Position numbers and translations under genes: made by a program. DNA of 64,000 nt, from NCBI GenBank assembly GCA_035606915.1, contig DATNDU010000079.1, positions 43,853 to 107,852 on the forward strand. The letters are read 5' to 3'. The notes below the pieces were generated by a model that searched no databases, was not told the DNA's origin, and saw only the letters and a list, made by a program, of their open reading frames with translations. This document shows, one piece after another, positions 16,107 through 23,975 of this stretch (its first letter is position 1; every line of letters begins with the position of its first letter). The stretch is from Roseiarcus sp035606915 (GTDB lineage Bacteria; Pseudomonadota; Alphaproteobacteria; Rhizobiales; Beijerinckiaceae).

Positions 16107-16181
16107 GAAGGCGATTTAGCCCGCCTCACGCGGCAAAGAAGCCGCAAAGCGACGAGAATCCCGGCGGCGCTGAGCCGCTCC

Positions 16182-17024
16182 TCACAAATCTGCCCTTGCC
16201 ATCGTCCTGCGGATCATCGTCGCCCATTCGTCCCACAGCGGTTCGACGAGTTCGTGTCCCATCCCCGGATAAACATGAACCTCCGAATTGGCGAGAACCC
16301 GCCCGAGATCGAAAGCGGCTGCGACGTCGAGATGACGGTCATCGCGGCCGTGAATGACGATCGCGGGCTGCTTCAGGCCGTCGACGCCGGACATACGATC
16401 CGGTATGCGCCCGAGAGCCGCCGCTTGCCGGGCGACGCCGTCCGGCGCATAGGCTCGTTCGAAGCTACGCGAGGCCCATTCGCGAACCCACGCCTCATCG
16501 AAGCGATAGGCGGCCGATTGCGAAACCCGCTCGCGCTCGACGAAGGCCTCGATCGCCTCGCCCCTGGAGCGATAGGCGAAGAGTTCGGCCGGGCCGGCGC
16601 TCTTTGGGCGCGGCTTGCGGTAGGGACCGAGGCCCGGCGCGGCGTAGAAGAGACAGAGCGAGCGGACCCGCTCGGGCCGCCGCACCGCCATGAGCTGCGC
16701 GATCATGCCGCCCATCGACTGACCCACGACATGCGCGCTATCCCATTCGAGCGCGTCCATCACGCCGAAGGCGTCGTCGGCCATGTCCTCCAGGGCATAG
16801 CCGCCGTCGAAATCGTGCGCGCCGCCAAATTTCTGAGAGAGGCCGACGTCGCGATTGTCGAACACCGCGACATGGACGCCGCGGTCGACGAACTTTCGCA
16901 GGAAACGCTCGCGCCAGCCGATCATCTGGACGCCGAACCCTTCAATGAACAGCGCCGGCGCGCCGTCGGGCGCGCCTCGCGTCTCAAAATAGATGCGTGC
17001 CTTGCCGGCCTGGGCGTAGGGCAT
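16182..17024 (-). CDS. Alpha/beta-hydrolase fold protein
   Basis: This 280-residue alpha/beta hydrolase has its nucleophile elbow in VVGQSMGGM (Ser about 103), an acid in IHGRDDRHLD, and the catalytic His in GMGHELVEPL. The N-terminus KARIYFETRGAPDG followed by LFIEGFG fits the esterase/lactonase/haloperoxidase-like group. GGAGACGG lies upstream of the ATG. It is the last gene of the ribose-type importer cluster, 24 bp beyond a truncated MFS gene, and follows a carboxylesterase. The two hydrolases suggest that ester- or lactone-bearing sugars are processed, but the substrate is unknown. Confidence 0.85.
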   Translation of the reverse strand: MPYAQAGKARIYFETRGAPDGAPALFIEGFGVQMIGWRERFLRKFVDRGVHVAVFDNRDVGLSQKFGGAHDFDGGYALEDMADDAFGVMDALEWDSAHVVGQSMGGMIAQLMAVRRPERVRSLCLFYAAPGLGPYRKPRPKSAGPAELFAYRSRGEAIEAFVERERVSQSAAYRFDEAWVREWASRSFERAYAPDGVARQAAALGRIPDRMSGVDGLKQPAIVIHGRDDRHLDVAAAFDLGRVLANSEVHVYPGMGHELVEPLWDEWATMIRRTMARADL

Positions 17025-17048
17025 GGAAACCGTCTCCGGGCATGGGAC

Positions 17049-17312
17049 TTATCGGACGGATCGAGCGTCGGGGACCGCGCCGCCCGCGACAAGGCCGGCC
17101 ACGCAGGTCAGCGAGCAGACCGCCGTAATGAGGGCGAGAGACGCGAGTTTGTGGGGCGCGTCGATCGCTTCGATCCGCAAGGGTAGAACGACGACCTGCA
17201 AACCCTTGAAGATGGCGTACATCGCGAGCGCGGGCGGCAGTAGCAGAAGCAGCAGTCGCCCGACCGGCGTTCGCGCCCGCGTCGCGTGCGTTATATCGCT
17301 CAACCCCGCCAC
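17049..17312 (-). pseudogene. Truncated MFS transporter (first two membrane segments only)
   Basis: The 87-codon frame starts MAGLSDITHATR and has two hydrophobic segments, LLLLLLPPALAMYAIFKGL and LASLALITAVCSLTCVAGLVAG. It then reaches GGAVPDARSVR and a stop. In full MFS proteins the second segment is followed by the loop GGxxSDRxxxR and ten more helices, and here the frame ends inside that loop. The gene sits between the carboxylesterase (9 bp away) and the alpha/beta hydrolase (24 bp away). The missing 900-plus bp must have been deleted. It could still encode a small membrane peptide. Confidence 0.6.
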
Positions 17313-17321
17313 TCCCAGCCA

Positions 17322-18827
17322 TCACGCATGCTTGCCGATAATCGATCGCCACGCTTCGCGCTCGGCGCGCTTGGGATCGTTCGCGACACGCGAGGCGACG
17401 TCGAAGATCATCATGGGCCGGTCCGGCGAGACATAGGGCGGCCAGGAGGGGAGCGCGGCGGCGTTGGGGTCGCCGGTTCGGGCGAACGCGATCCACGCCG
17501 CTTGCATCGTCTTGGCGAGCGGCTCGGCGGCGGCAACGCCGCGACTGTAGGCTGTCGTCTCCAGCCGATCGAAGACGAAGGGATTTTCCGCTCCGTGGGT
17601 GGCGCGCGCCGAGGGATTGTCCGGGCGGGTCCAGCCGATCTGATAGACGTAGGTTCGATGGCCGGCAGCCGCGCGATGTTCGGCGAAGCGTACGGTCGGC
17701 ATCCCGAAGGCCGAATCGCTCAGCACCGCCTCGGCGACGTCTTCCGCGGCGGCTTGCGGTCGGCGCCCCGCGTAGGCGTCGAAGAGGCGACCGCCGTCCT
17801 GGCCGAACATCTCGACCAGTTGGTCGCGCGTACGCGGCGCGCCGTGAAAAATGAAATCGGCTTCGTGGGCCGCGCAGCCGACGATCATCGGCACGGCGAG
17901 ATCGGTCCCCTCGACGAGGGCCTCGGCCGGATCGACAGGCAGGATGTCGCCGTCCACCACCGGCCGCCAGGCCATTGGCCCGCCATCGGCGTTCTGCTGC
18001 GCTTCGATCAGCGCCTCCCTGGGCAGCGCGGCGAGCGCCGCGAGGTCGTCGCCGACGCCGAGGCGCGTCATCAGCGAAACGGACGCTTCATCGGCGACCG
18101 CGCGCGTCAAGGGCGCAAAGCGAAAGCCCTTGGCGAAAACGCCGGCCTGGCAAATGCCGCGATGGAACAGCCCGCGAGCCCGGGGCATCGAAAGCAAGGT
18201 CGCGGTCTTCATGGCGCCGCCGGATTCGCCGAACACGGTGACGGCGTTCGGATCGCCTCCGAACGCCTCGATGTTTTCGGCCACCCATTCGAGGGCGGCG
18301 ATCACATCGAGCATGCCGAGGTTCGGGGTCACGAAACGATCGCCTGGCAGATCGCGGTAAAGATAGCCGAACGCGCCGAGACGATGATTGGGCGCCACGA
18401 CCACCACATCGCCGCGCGCGCTCAGCCGCGAGGGCTCCTCGCGCGGGCGGGTCGGCGTGCCGGTCGCGAAGCCGCCGCCATGCAGCCACACCATCACAGG
18501 GCGCCCGGCGCCGCGCTCGGGAGACGGCGTCCAGACATTTAGAAACAGACCGTCCTCGGACATCGGCGTGTCATAGAACGCGCCGAACAGGAACCGATGA
18601 TAGGCGCCGTCGCGAACCACTGAGGCGTCGGCGACCTGGGGCGTCATGGGCGCCCAGGTCTGCGCCTTGCGCACATCCGTCCAGCGCCGCGGAGGCCGGA
18701 CGGGCTGGAAGCGCCCGGGGCCGTCTATGCGATCGGCGAACGGGACGCCCCGGAAGCGGGCGACGCCTTCGTTCCATTCGCCTTCGACCTTGCCGTGGGC
18801 GGTGCGGGCAACGGGGTTTGCAGTCAT
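17322..18827 (-). CDS. Type-B carboxylesterase
   Basis: This 501-residue carboxylesterase/lipase of the COesterase family cleaves carboxylic esters. The oxyanion-hole motif is VWLHGGGFATG (about 112-122), and the nucleophile is in VFGESGGAMK (Ser about 199), with the usual family stretch EDGLFLNVWTP before it. No signal peptide is evident, so a cytoplasmic location is likely. The length is normal for the family. It lies 41 bp after the ABC ATPase gene in the same orientation, as part of the ROK-controlled importer group, which suggests action on an imported ester. Confidence 0.9.
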   Translation of the reverse strand: MTANPVARTAHGKVEGEWNEGVARFRGVPFADRIDGPGRFQPVRPPRRWTDVRKAQTWAPMTPQVADASVVRDGAYHRFLFGAFYDTPMSEDGLFLNVWTPSPERGAGRPVMVWLHGGGFATGTPTRPREEPSRLSARGDVVVVAPNHRLGAFGYLYRDLPGDRFVTPNLGMLDVIAALEWVAENIEAFGGDPNAVTVFGESGGAMKTATLLSMPRARGLFHRGICQAGVFAKGFRFAPLTRAVADEASVSLMTRLGVGDDLAALAALPREALIEAQQNADGGPMAWRPVVDGDILPVDPAEALVEGTDLAVPMIVGCAAHEADFIFHGAPRTRDQLVEMFGQDGGRLFDAYAGRRPQAAAEDVAEAVLSDSAFGMPTVRFAEHRAAAGHRTYVYQIGWTRPDNPSARATHGAENPFVFDRLETTAYSRGVAAAEPLAKTMQAAWIAFARTGDPNAAALPSWPPYVSPDRPMMIFDVASRVANDPKRAEREAWRSIIGKHA

Positions 18828-18868
18828 GATTCAGCTTTCACGCGTTCGAAAAGAGGATCGGCGGCGTT

Positions 18869-19687
18869 TCAGGAGATCGAGGCCGAAGCCGGGGCGCCAT
18901 CACGCGCCGCCAGTTGAGCTTCGAGTTCTTCCATCTGCTCGCCGCCTGCCATCAGGTTCAGCACTTCGCTGTAGTTCTTTTCGTTCCGGCGGAACGACGC
19001 CGCCACCGCGCCATGGATCAGAACGACGAACTGGTCGCCGATCGCCATGGCGTGGCGGGCGTTGTGGGTGATGAAGACGATGGCGATGCCACGCTTCTGC
19101 GCCTCTTTGACCAGAATCAGAACCTTGGCGGCCTCTTTGACGCCAAGCGCGGATGTGGGTTCGTCGAGGATCAGCGCCTTCGCGCCGAAATACATCGCCT
19201 TGGCGATGGCGAGCACTTGCCGTTCGCCACCGGACATGGTGCCGACAAGCTGATCGCCGTCAGCGACGCGCGTGATGCCGAAGCTGCGGATCTGTTCCAG
19301 CGCGACCCGGTTGGCGAAGCGGGTGTCGAACCAACGGAACGGGCGGACGCCCTTCATCGGCTCTGAGCCCAGGAAGAAATTGCGTCCCACGCTCATCAAG
19401 GGGATGGTCCCAAGATCCTGGTGCACAGTGGCGATTCCCGCCGCTTTGGCGTCGCGCGGCGAGGCGAAGCGGGCCGGGCGACCTTCGAGGAGAAGGTCGC
19501 CGCGGGTTTGGGGATGAACTCCCGAAAGAATCTTGATGAGAGTCGACTTGCCCGCGCCGTTGTCGCCGAGCAAACAGAGAATCTCGCCGGCGCGGATTGC
19601 GCACGAGACATCGCGAAGCGCCTGCACGCCAGCGAACGCTTTGGAGACGTTTCGCATCTCGATCAGAGGCGCGGTCTGGGCCTGCAT
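18869..19687 (-). CDS. Ribose-type ABC transporter ATP-binding protein (single cassette)
   Basis: This 272-residue ATPase has Walker A GDNGAGKST, Q-loop HQDLGTIPLMSV, signature MSGGERQ, Walker B ALILDEPT and H-loop FITHN. Unlike RbsA-type proteins it has only one ABC domain, like the FrcA/XylG-short type of rhizobia, so it probably works as a homodimer. AGGAGGAATGCG precedes the ATG. It lies 10 bp after the permease gene. The C-terminal tail GGEQMEELEAQLAARDG is typical of this subgroup. Confidence 0.92.
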   Translation of the reverse strand: MQAQTAPLIEMRNVSKAFAGVQALRDVSCAIRAGEILCLLGDNGAGKSTLIKILSGVHPQTRGDLLLEGRPARFASPRDAKAAGIATVHQDLGTIPLMSVGRNFFLGSEPMKGVRPFRWFDTRFANRVALEQIRSFGITRVADGDQLVGTMSGGERQVLAIAKAMYFGAKALILDEPTSALGVKEAAKVLILVKEAQKRGIAIVFITHNARHAMAIGDQFVVLIHGAVAASFRRNEKNYSEVLNLMAGGEQMEELEAQLAARDGAPASASIS

Positions 19688-19697
19688 CGCATTCCTC

Positions 19698-20726
19698 CTA
19701 TCGAACCGAGAGCGCCAGGCGCCGGAAATAACTGTTCGCCATCACCGCGCCCAGCAGTAGCGCGCCAAGAAACAGTTGAATCCAGTCGGTGTTCCAGCCG
19801 GTGTAGAAGATCCCGACGCTGATGACGCCGTAGATGACCGCGCCCAGGAAAATGCCGATGGCGGAGCCGTACCCGCCGCCGAGGAGAACGCCGCCAATCA
19901 CCGCCACGATCGGCGCCTGAAAGACATATCCCTGCCCGTTGGCGGCGTTGCCGGAGTGGAACTCGATCGCCTGAATGACGCCGACGAGCGAGGCGGCGAG
20001 CGCCGTCGTCACGAAAAGCGTGATCTTGACGCGCGATGTCGGAACGCCCGAGGAGCGCGCCGCATTCAGATTGCCGCCGGTCGCGTAGATCCAGTTGCCG
20101 AACGCGGTCTTGCCGAGAACCCAGGACGCGAGGACCGTGATGACGAGCCACCAGAGGATCGAGATATTGGCCTGACCCAGACGTCCCGCAAATAGCGAGG
20201 TCGCGAGCGGCGACGCCGTCATCGAGACCGTCGTCGTGTTGGTAAGCATGCGCGATAGCCCCAGCGAAGCGCCGGACACGCCAAGCAAGGTCGCCAGGGT
20301 GACTATGAAAGAGGGAAGTCCGGTTCTTTCGACCATCAGGCCGTTGAGAAACCCGATCAGCGCGGAGCCCGCCAGGACGCAGGCGATCATGATCCAGATG
20401 TCGATGTGATACAGCCGTGTTCCGATGGCGAGAGCAATCGAACTCGCGCCCAGGGTGGCGCCGATCGAGAGATCGAACTCTCCGGCGATCAGCAGCAGGC
20501 CGACCGCCACGGCGATGATGCCAAGCTCCGCGGCGGAGTCGAGCCAGGCCGCCGTTCCGTCGAACGAGACGAAGTTCGTCTCTCGGGTCGCGATGGCGAA
20601 GACGACGTAGACCGCAATGGCGGCGAACAAGGCCCCCGCTTCGGGGCGATACAGCAGGCGTCGGAAACGGTTGGGTGGCGAAAGCGCGCGCGCCTCCCGA
20701 GCGGCGGAAGCCGAGACGTCGGTCAT
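19698..20726 (-). CDS. Ribose-type ABC transporter permease
   Basis: This 342-residue permease of the BPD_transp_2 (RbsC) family has about eight to ten hydrophobic segments. The family motif GEFDLSIGATLGASSIALA follows a LLIAGE segment. The coupling region ATGGNLNAARSSGVPTSRVK and the later IGGVLLGGGYGSAIG are conserved. It stands between the binding-protein gene (71 bp upstream) and the ATPase gene. It forms the membrane pore of the ROK-linked importer. Confidence 0.92.
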   Translation of the reverse strand: MTDVSASAAREARALSPPNRFRRLLYRPEAGALFAAIAVYVVFAIATRETNFVSFDGTAAWLDSAAELGIIAVAVGLLLIAGEFDLSIGATLGASSIALAIGTRLYHIDIWIMIACVLAGSALIGFLNGLMVERTGLPSFIVTLATLLGVSGASLGLSRMLTNTTTVSMTASPLATSLFAGRLGQANISILWWLVITVLASWVLGKTAFGNWIYATGGNLNAARSSGVPTSRVKITLFVTTALAASLVGVIQAIEFHSGNAANGQGYVFQAPIVAVIGGVLLGGGYGSAIGIFLGAVIYGVISVGIFYTGWNTDWIQLFLGALLLGAVMANSYFRRLALSVR

Positions 20727-20797
20727 GTCATGAGCTCGCTGTAGGGAGATGCCGAAGACGGGTCGGACGCCTCGCGCCCGACCCGCGCCGATGCAGG

Positions 20798-21787
20798 CTA
20801 TTGAGCGCCGCGGATACCGCCATATTTCTTATCGACCTCGATGATCCGGTCGATGTTGTCTTTCGTCACCACCAGCGGGCCGGTATGAATTTCGCCGATC
20901 GGATGGAGGCCATATTTGACGTACTGCGCCGCCACGACCACGCTGTAGAAGCCTTGCAGATAGGCCTGCTGGTCGACCAGAAAGGCGACGTCGCCGACTT
21001 TTTCCGCGGCGAGGCCGGCGCTCGAGAGATCGGTCGCGCCGATCGTCACCTTGCCCTTGAGGCCCTGCTCCCTGACGGCCTGCACCGCGATCGCGGTCTG
21101 GGTGGCGCCCAGCGTCAGGATGCCATTGATTTTCGGATCCGCCTGGAGCGCGCCTTTGATCGCCTGCAGATTGGCTTGCGGATTCTGCGCGTCCTGAGTC
21201 GAGATCGAAAGAACCTTCGCACCGCCGCCAATCTTCTTCAGGGCGTCCTCGTAGCCGGAGCAGCGCTGCTCGAGAGCCGGGTTGCCGGGGACATGATCGA
21301 CGCAGAGGCCGAATTTGACGCCGTTCTTGACCGCCAATTCGCCGCTGGCGGCGCCCATCGCACGCGGGTCTTCGCCAATGTAGGTCAGCGCCCCGTCGCT
21401 CTTCCAGGACTGCTCGCCGCTGTTGTGAATGATGACCGCCGTGCCCTGCGCAACCGCGGCCTTGATGGCGGGATCCATCGCATCGGGAAAGAAGTCGCCG
21501 ACGATCAGCGCGTCGGGGCGCCGCGAAGCCGACGCCTCCACGAGATGCACCAGGTCGGACTGCACATTGTCGAAGGTCGAGATGGTTGAATATTGGGCGT
21601 CGACCTTCATCGCCGCGGCCGCGTCGTCGAAGCCTTTTTTCACCGCGCTGAAGAACGGATCGGTCAGCGGGCCTGACACCATGATGATGACCGGCTTGTC
21701 TTGCGACGCCTGGACCGGGCCGAGGCCGAGGACCGCGACGCCGAGCGCTGCGGCGGCGAGCACACTTATCGAGCTGGTTATCTTCAT
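20798..21787 (-). CDS. Sugar ABC transporter substrate-binding protein
   Basis: This 329-residue periplasmic binding protein of peripla_BP_4 type has a Sec signal peptide MKITSSISVLAAAALGVAVLG cleaved near VQASQ. GGAGGAAAGC lies directly before this ATG, so the longer upstream frame (to 21850) is rejected. Typical ligand-domain stretches are VSGPLTDPFFSAVKKGFDDA and ILTLGATQTAIAVQAV. It is the first gene of the importer operon and is divergent from the ROK regulator across 155 bp. The ligand is probably a monosaccharide or sugar derivative. Confidence 0.9.
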   Translation of the reverse strand: MKITSSISVLAAAALGVAVLGLGPVQASQDKPVIIMVSGPLTDPFFSAVKKGFDDAAAAMKVDAQYSTISTFDNVQSDLVHLVEASASRRPDALIVGDFFPDAMDPAIKAAVAQGTAVIIHNSGEQSWKSDGALTYIGEDPRAMGAASGELAVKNGVKFGLCVDHVPGNPALEQRCSGYEDALKKIGGGAKVLSISTQDAQNPQANLQAIKGALQADPKINGILTLGATQTAIAVQAVREQGLKGKVTIGATDLSSAGLAAEKVGDVAFLVDQQAYLQGFYSVVVAAQYVKYGLHPIGEIHTGPLVVTKDNIDRIIEVDKKYGGIRGAQ

Positions 21788-21942
21788 GCTTTCCTCCCTG
21801 ACATATGGCCTATTTCGGCCGATTGATTCTATGATGCGCCGTACCATCACCGACCAAATAGATGGACAGAATGGATTGAGTTAGTTCCAAGTGGAAGCTA
21901 TATAGCGGGAATACGGCCGTCAAGGCGGCTCATGGGTGAATC

Positions 21943-23139
21943 TTGGAAAAAAAGCGGCGCGATATTTCGAACGGCGGCAAACCAGGGTCGGCGAACGCCG
22001 CGATTACCCAAACGCTGCGAGAGCGCGGCGCGCTCAGTCAGGCCGATCTGACGCGACTGACGGGCCTGGGCAAAGCGACCGTCTCGCGCGCCATCGCGGA
22101 GTTGCAAAAAGTCGGGCTGGTCATCGACGCGGGGCGCAGTCTGAGCCCCGCCGGCGGATCGAGCGGAAGGCCGGCGGCGGCGCTCACGCTCAATCCCGAA
22201 AGGGGGACCTGCGTAGGCATCCAATTGGGACCGCATTTGCTCCGCGCCGTTCTGGCGGACGTTTCGCATTCGGTGCTCGCCACGCGAGTCGAAAATCTCG
22301 CGCGAGACTATTCGCCCGAGCAGGCGCTCGACGCCGCGGACCGTCTGATCGACCAGTTGCAGCGCGACGCCGCATCGGATCCCGAGCGTCTGATTGCAGT
22401 CGGCATCGCTGTGCCGAGCCCCGTGCATCCCGTCACCGGGCGCGTCATCCGCTCGAGCGTAATCGGAACCTGGGGCGGGCTGCGCGTAAACGAAATGTTC
22501 GAGGAGCGGTTGAAGCGGCCCGTGTTCCTGGAAAACGAATCGTCTTGCGCGGCGCTCGCCGAACTGACCTGGGGGGCGGCGAAAGGCCTGTCGAACTTCG
22601 CTTATGTCAAGACCGAATTGGGCGTCGGCGGCGCCGTCGTCGTCAACGGAAAGCTACTGCGTGGCGTCTGCGGCGGCGCCGGCGAGTTCGGTCATCTGAC
22701 CTATGACCCCAACGGGCCGCTTTGCCGGTGCGGCAATAGAGGTTGTTTCGAGGTGCATCTCTCGGACTGGGCGCTGCTGAAGCCCTTGGAGCCGATATAC
22801 GGCGACGCCTTCACGATCCCGGACCTCATCGATCGCGCCATCGCCGGCGATAAGGGCTGTCGGCGCGTCATCGACGACGCCTCCGCGATGCTGGCCCGCT
22901 GTCTGGCGATGGCCTGCAATATCTTCAATCCTGAAGCGGTCGTCATTGCCGGAAGTCTGCTGCCCGCCGGCGATTTGCTCTTGAACCCGCTGCGCGAGCA
23001 TTTCTCGCGGCATGTACTGATCCCGTTGGAGGAGAACGAGATGGGCCCTACCACTCGTTTGCTGACCGCCGCCTTGGGCAAGAACGCTTCGGCGCTCGGC
23101 GCCATGGGCCTCGCGCTTCGCCAGATCGGTGACGTCTAA
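21943..23139 (+). CDS. ROK-family transcriptional regulator
   Basis: This 398-residue protein has an N-terminal winged helix (about 15-62, with LSQADLTRLTGLGKATVSRAIAEL) and a C-terminal sugar-kinase-like ROK domain. The zinc site is complete, with GEFGH (His about 251) and CRCGNRGCFE (Cys about 261, 263 and 268). The N-terminal kinase-type DxGxT motif is replaced (VGIQLGP), so it is a regulator rather than a kinase. It starts with a TTG at 21943, because an in-frame stop lies 6 bases upstream and no ATG is nearby. It probably represses the divergent sugar importer, with the sugar as inducer. Confidence 0.88.
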   Translation: MEKKRRDISNGGKPGSANAAITQTLRERGALSQADLTRLTGLGKATVSRAIAELQKVGLVIDAGRSLSPAGGSSGRPAAALTLNPERGTCVGIQLGPHLLRAVLADVSHSVLATRVENLARDYSPEQALDAADRLIDQLQRDAASDPERLIAVGIAVPSPVHPVTGRVIRSSVIGTWGGLRVNEMFEERLKRPVFLENESSCAALAELTWGAAKGLSNFAYVKTELGVGGAVVVNGKLLRGVCGGAGEFGHLTYDPNGPLCRCGNRGCFEVHLSDWALLKPLEPIYGDAFTIPDLIDRAIAGDKGCRRVIDDASAMLARCLAMACNIFNPEAVVIAGSLLPAGDLLLNPLREHFSRHVLIPLEENEMGPTTRLLTAALGKNASALGAMGLALRQIGDV

Positions 23140-23273
23140 GAACGAATCGCGATTGCGCCGCGAGGCGCGAGATCGGCTCCCCGCTATGAACAGGCAAGGA
23201 CCCGAAATTCGTCGCAGCTTTGTGAGATCCTGATTGGCTGGCCATCGTTCGGCGCGAATTGAAAAGCTCGGCG

Positions 23274-23888
23274 TCAGGTTGATTGGCGGCTTGCGCCAAC
23301 CTCGGCTTTGAGTTCGGCGAACGCATGGCGCAGATGATCGGCGAGGGGCTCGGCGCCTGTGCGCTCGGCCCAGCGCTCGAAAGCGACCCGCAACGCGCCG
23401 ACGGCGGCCATCGCGACAAGCCGCAGCCGGTCGCGGCGCTCCGGCGCCGGCGACAGTTCGACCAGCGCCTCAAACACGGCTTGCTCCTGTTGTGCGTATT
23501 TGGCGTGCTTGCTGGCGTCGAGCCGCTCGGTCGAGGCGAGCAGCCGCTCGATGCGGATGTGATCTTCGGCCTGGAATTGACCCGCGAGCTGCAAAAAGGC
23601 GGCCAGAACGAGGTCGAGCGGCGCCCGGCCTGGGCGCTGCGCCAAAATAGCCACGCGCATGGCGTCGCCGAGGCCGGCTTTCCAGGCCAGGAGAATATCT
23701 TCCTTCTGTGCGAAGTAATGAAAGATCGTGCGCCGGGAAACGCCCGCCGCTGCTGCGATCTGGTCGAGCGTCGTCGCCTCGTAACCTTGGTCGAGGAACA
23801 GCTTCAGACCCACTTCCGTAAGGCGTTGGCGGGTCTGGCGACGCTTGCGGGCGCGCAATCCCTCCGTCTTTTCCGGCGGTTTCGACAT
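23274..23888 (-). CDS. TetR-family transcriptional regulator
   Basis: This 204-residue regulator has the TetR DNA-binding domain at residues 12-60 (RQRLTEVGLKLFLDQGYEATTLDQIAAAAGVSRRTIFHYF). A variable helical C-terminal domain follows. The ATG at 23888-23886 fits family length; the frame stays open far upstream only because it runs antisense to the molybdenum hydroxylase gene. It is divergent from that gene across 87 bp containing a 12-bp palindrome, so it very probably controls it. The effector is unknown. Confidence 0.88.
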   Translation of the reverse strand: MSKPPEKTEGLRARKRRQTRQRLTEVGLKLFLDQGYEATTLDQIAAAAGVSRRTIFHYFAQKEDILLAWKAGLGDAMRVAILAQRPGRAPLDLVLAAFLQLAGQFQAEDHIRIERLLASTERLDASKHAKYAQQEQAVFEALVELSPAPERRDRLRLVAMAAVGALRVAFERWAERTGAEPLADHLRHAFAELKAEVGASRQST

Positions 23889-23917
23889 GCGGCCTAAATA
23901 GCACGAATTGCACGCCT

Positions 23918-23929
23918 TGCAAATTTGCA
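23918..23929. promoter_or_regulatory. Perfect palindrome between the TetR and Mo-hydroxylase genes
   Basis: TGCAAATTTGCA is a perfect 12-bp inverted repeat in the 87-bp divergent intergenic region, and further TTGCA/TGCA half-sites flank it. Position and symmetry fit a TetR-type operator controlling both genes. Confidence 0.45.
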
Positions 23930-23975
23930 CGTAGTGTAATATGTGCTTGCAACCGCAAGAACGAGCGAGGTCGAT

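Noticed and set aside
15759..17186. 475-codon plus-strand frame
   Set aside because: It is a shadow of the alpha/beta-hydrolase gene and of the mobile-element relics, with no recognisable motif.
21880..21900. Short TTCCA...TGGAA inverted repeat before the ROK gene
   Set aside because: Only 8 of 12 positions are symmetric, which is too weak to call an operator.
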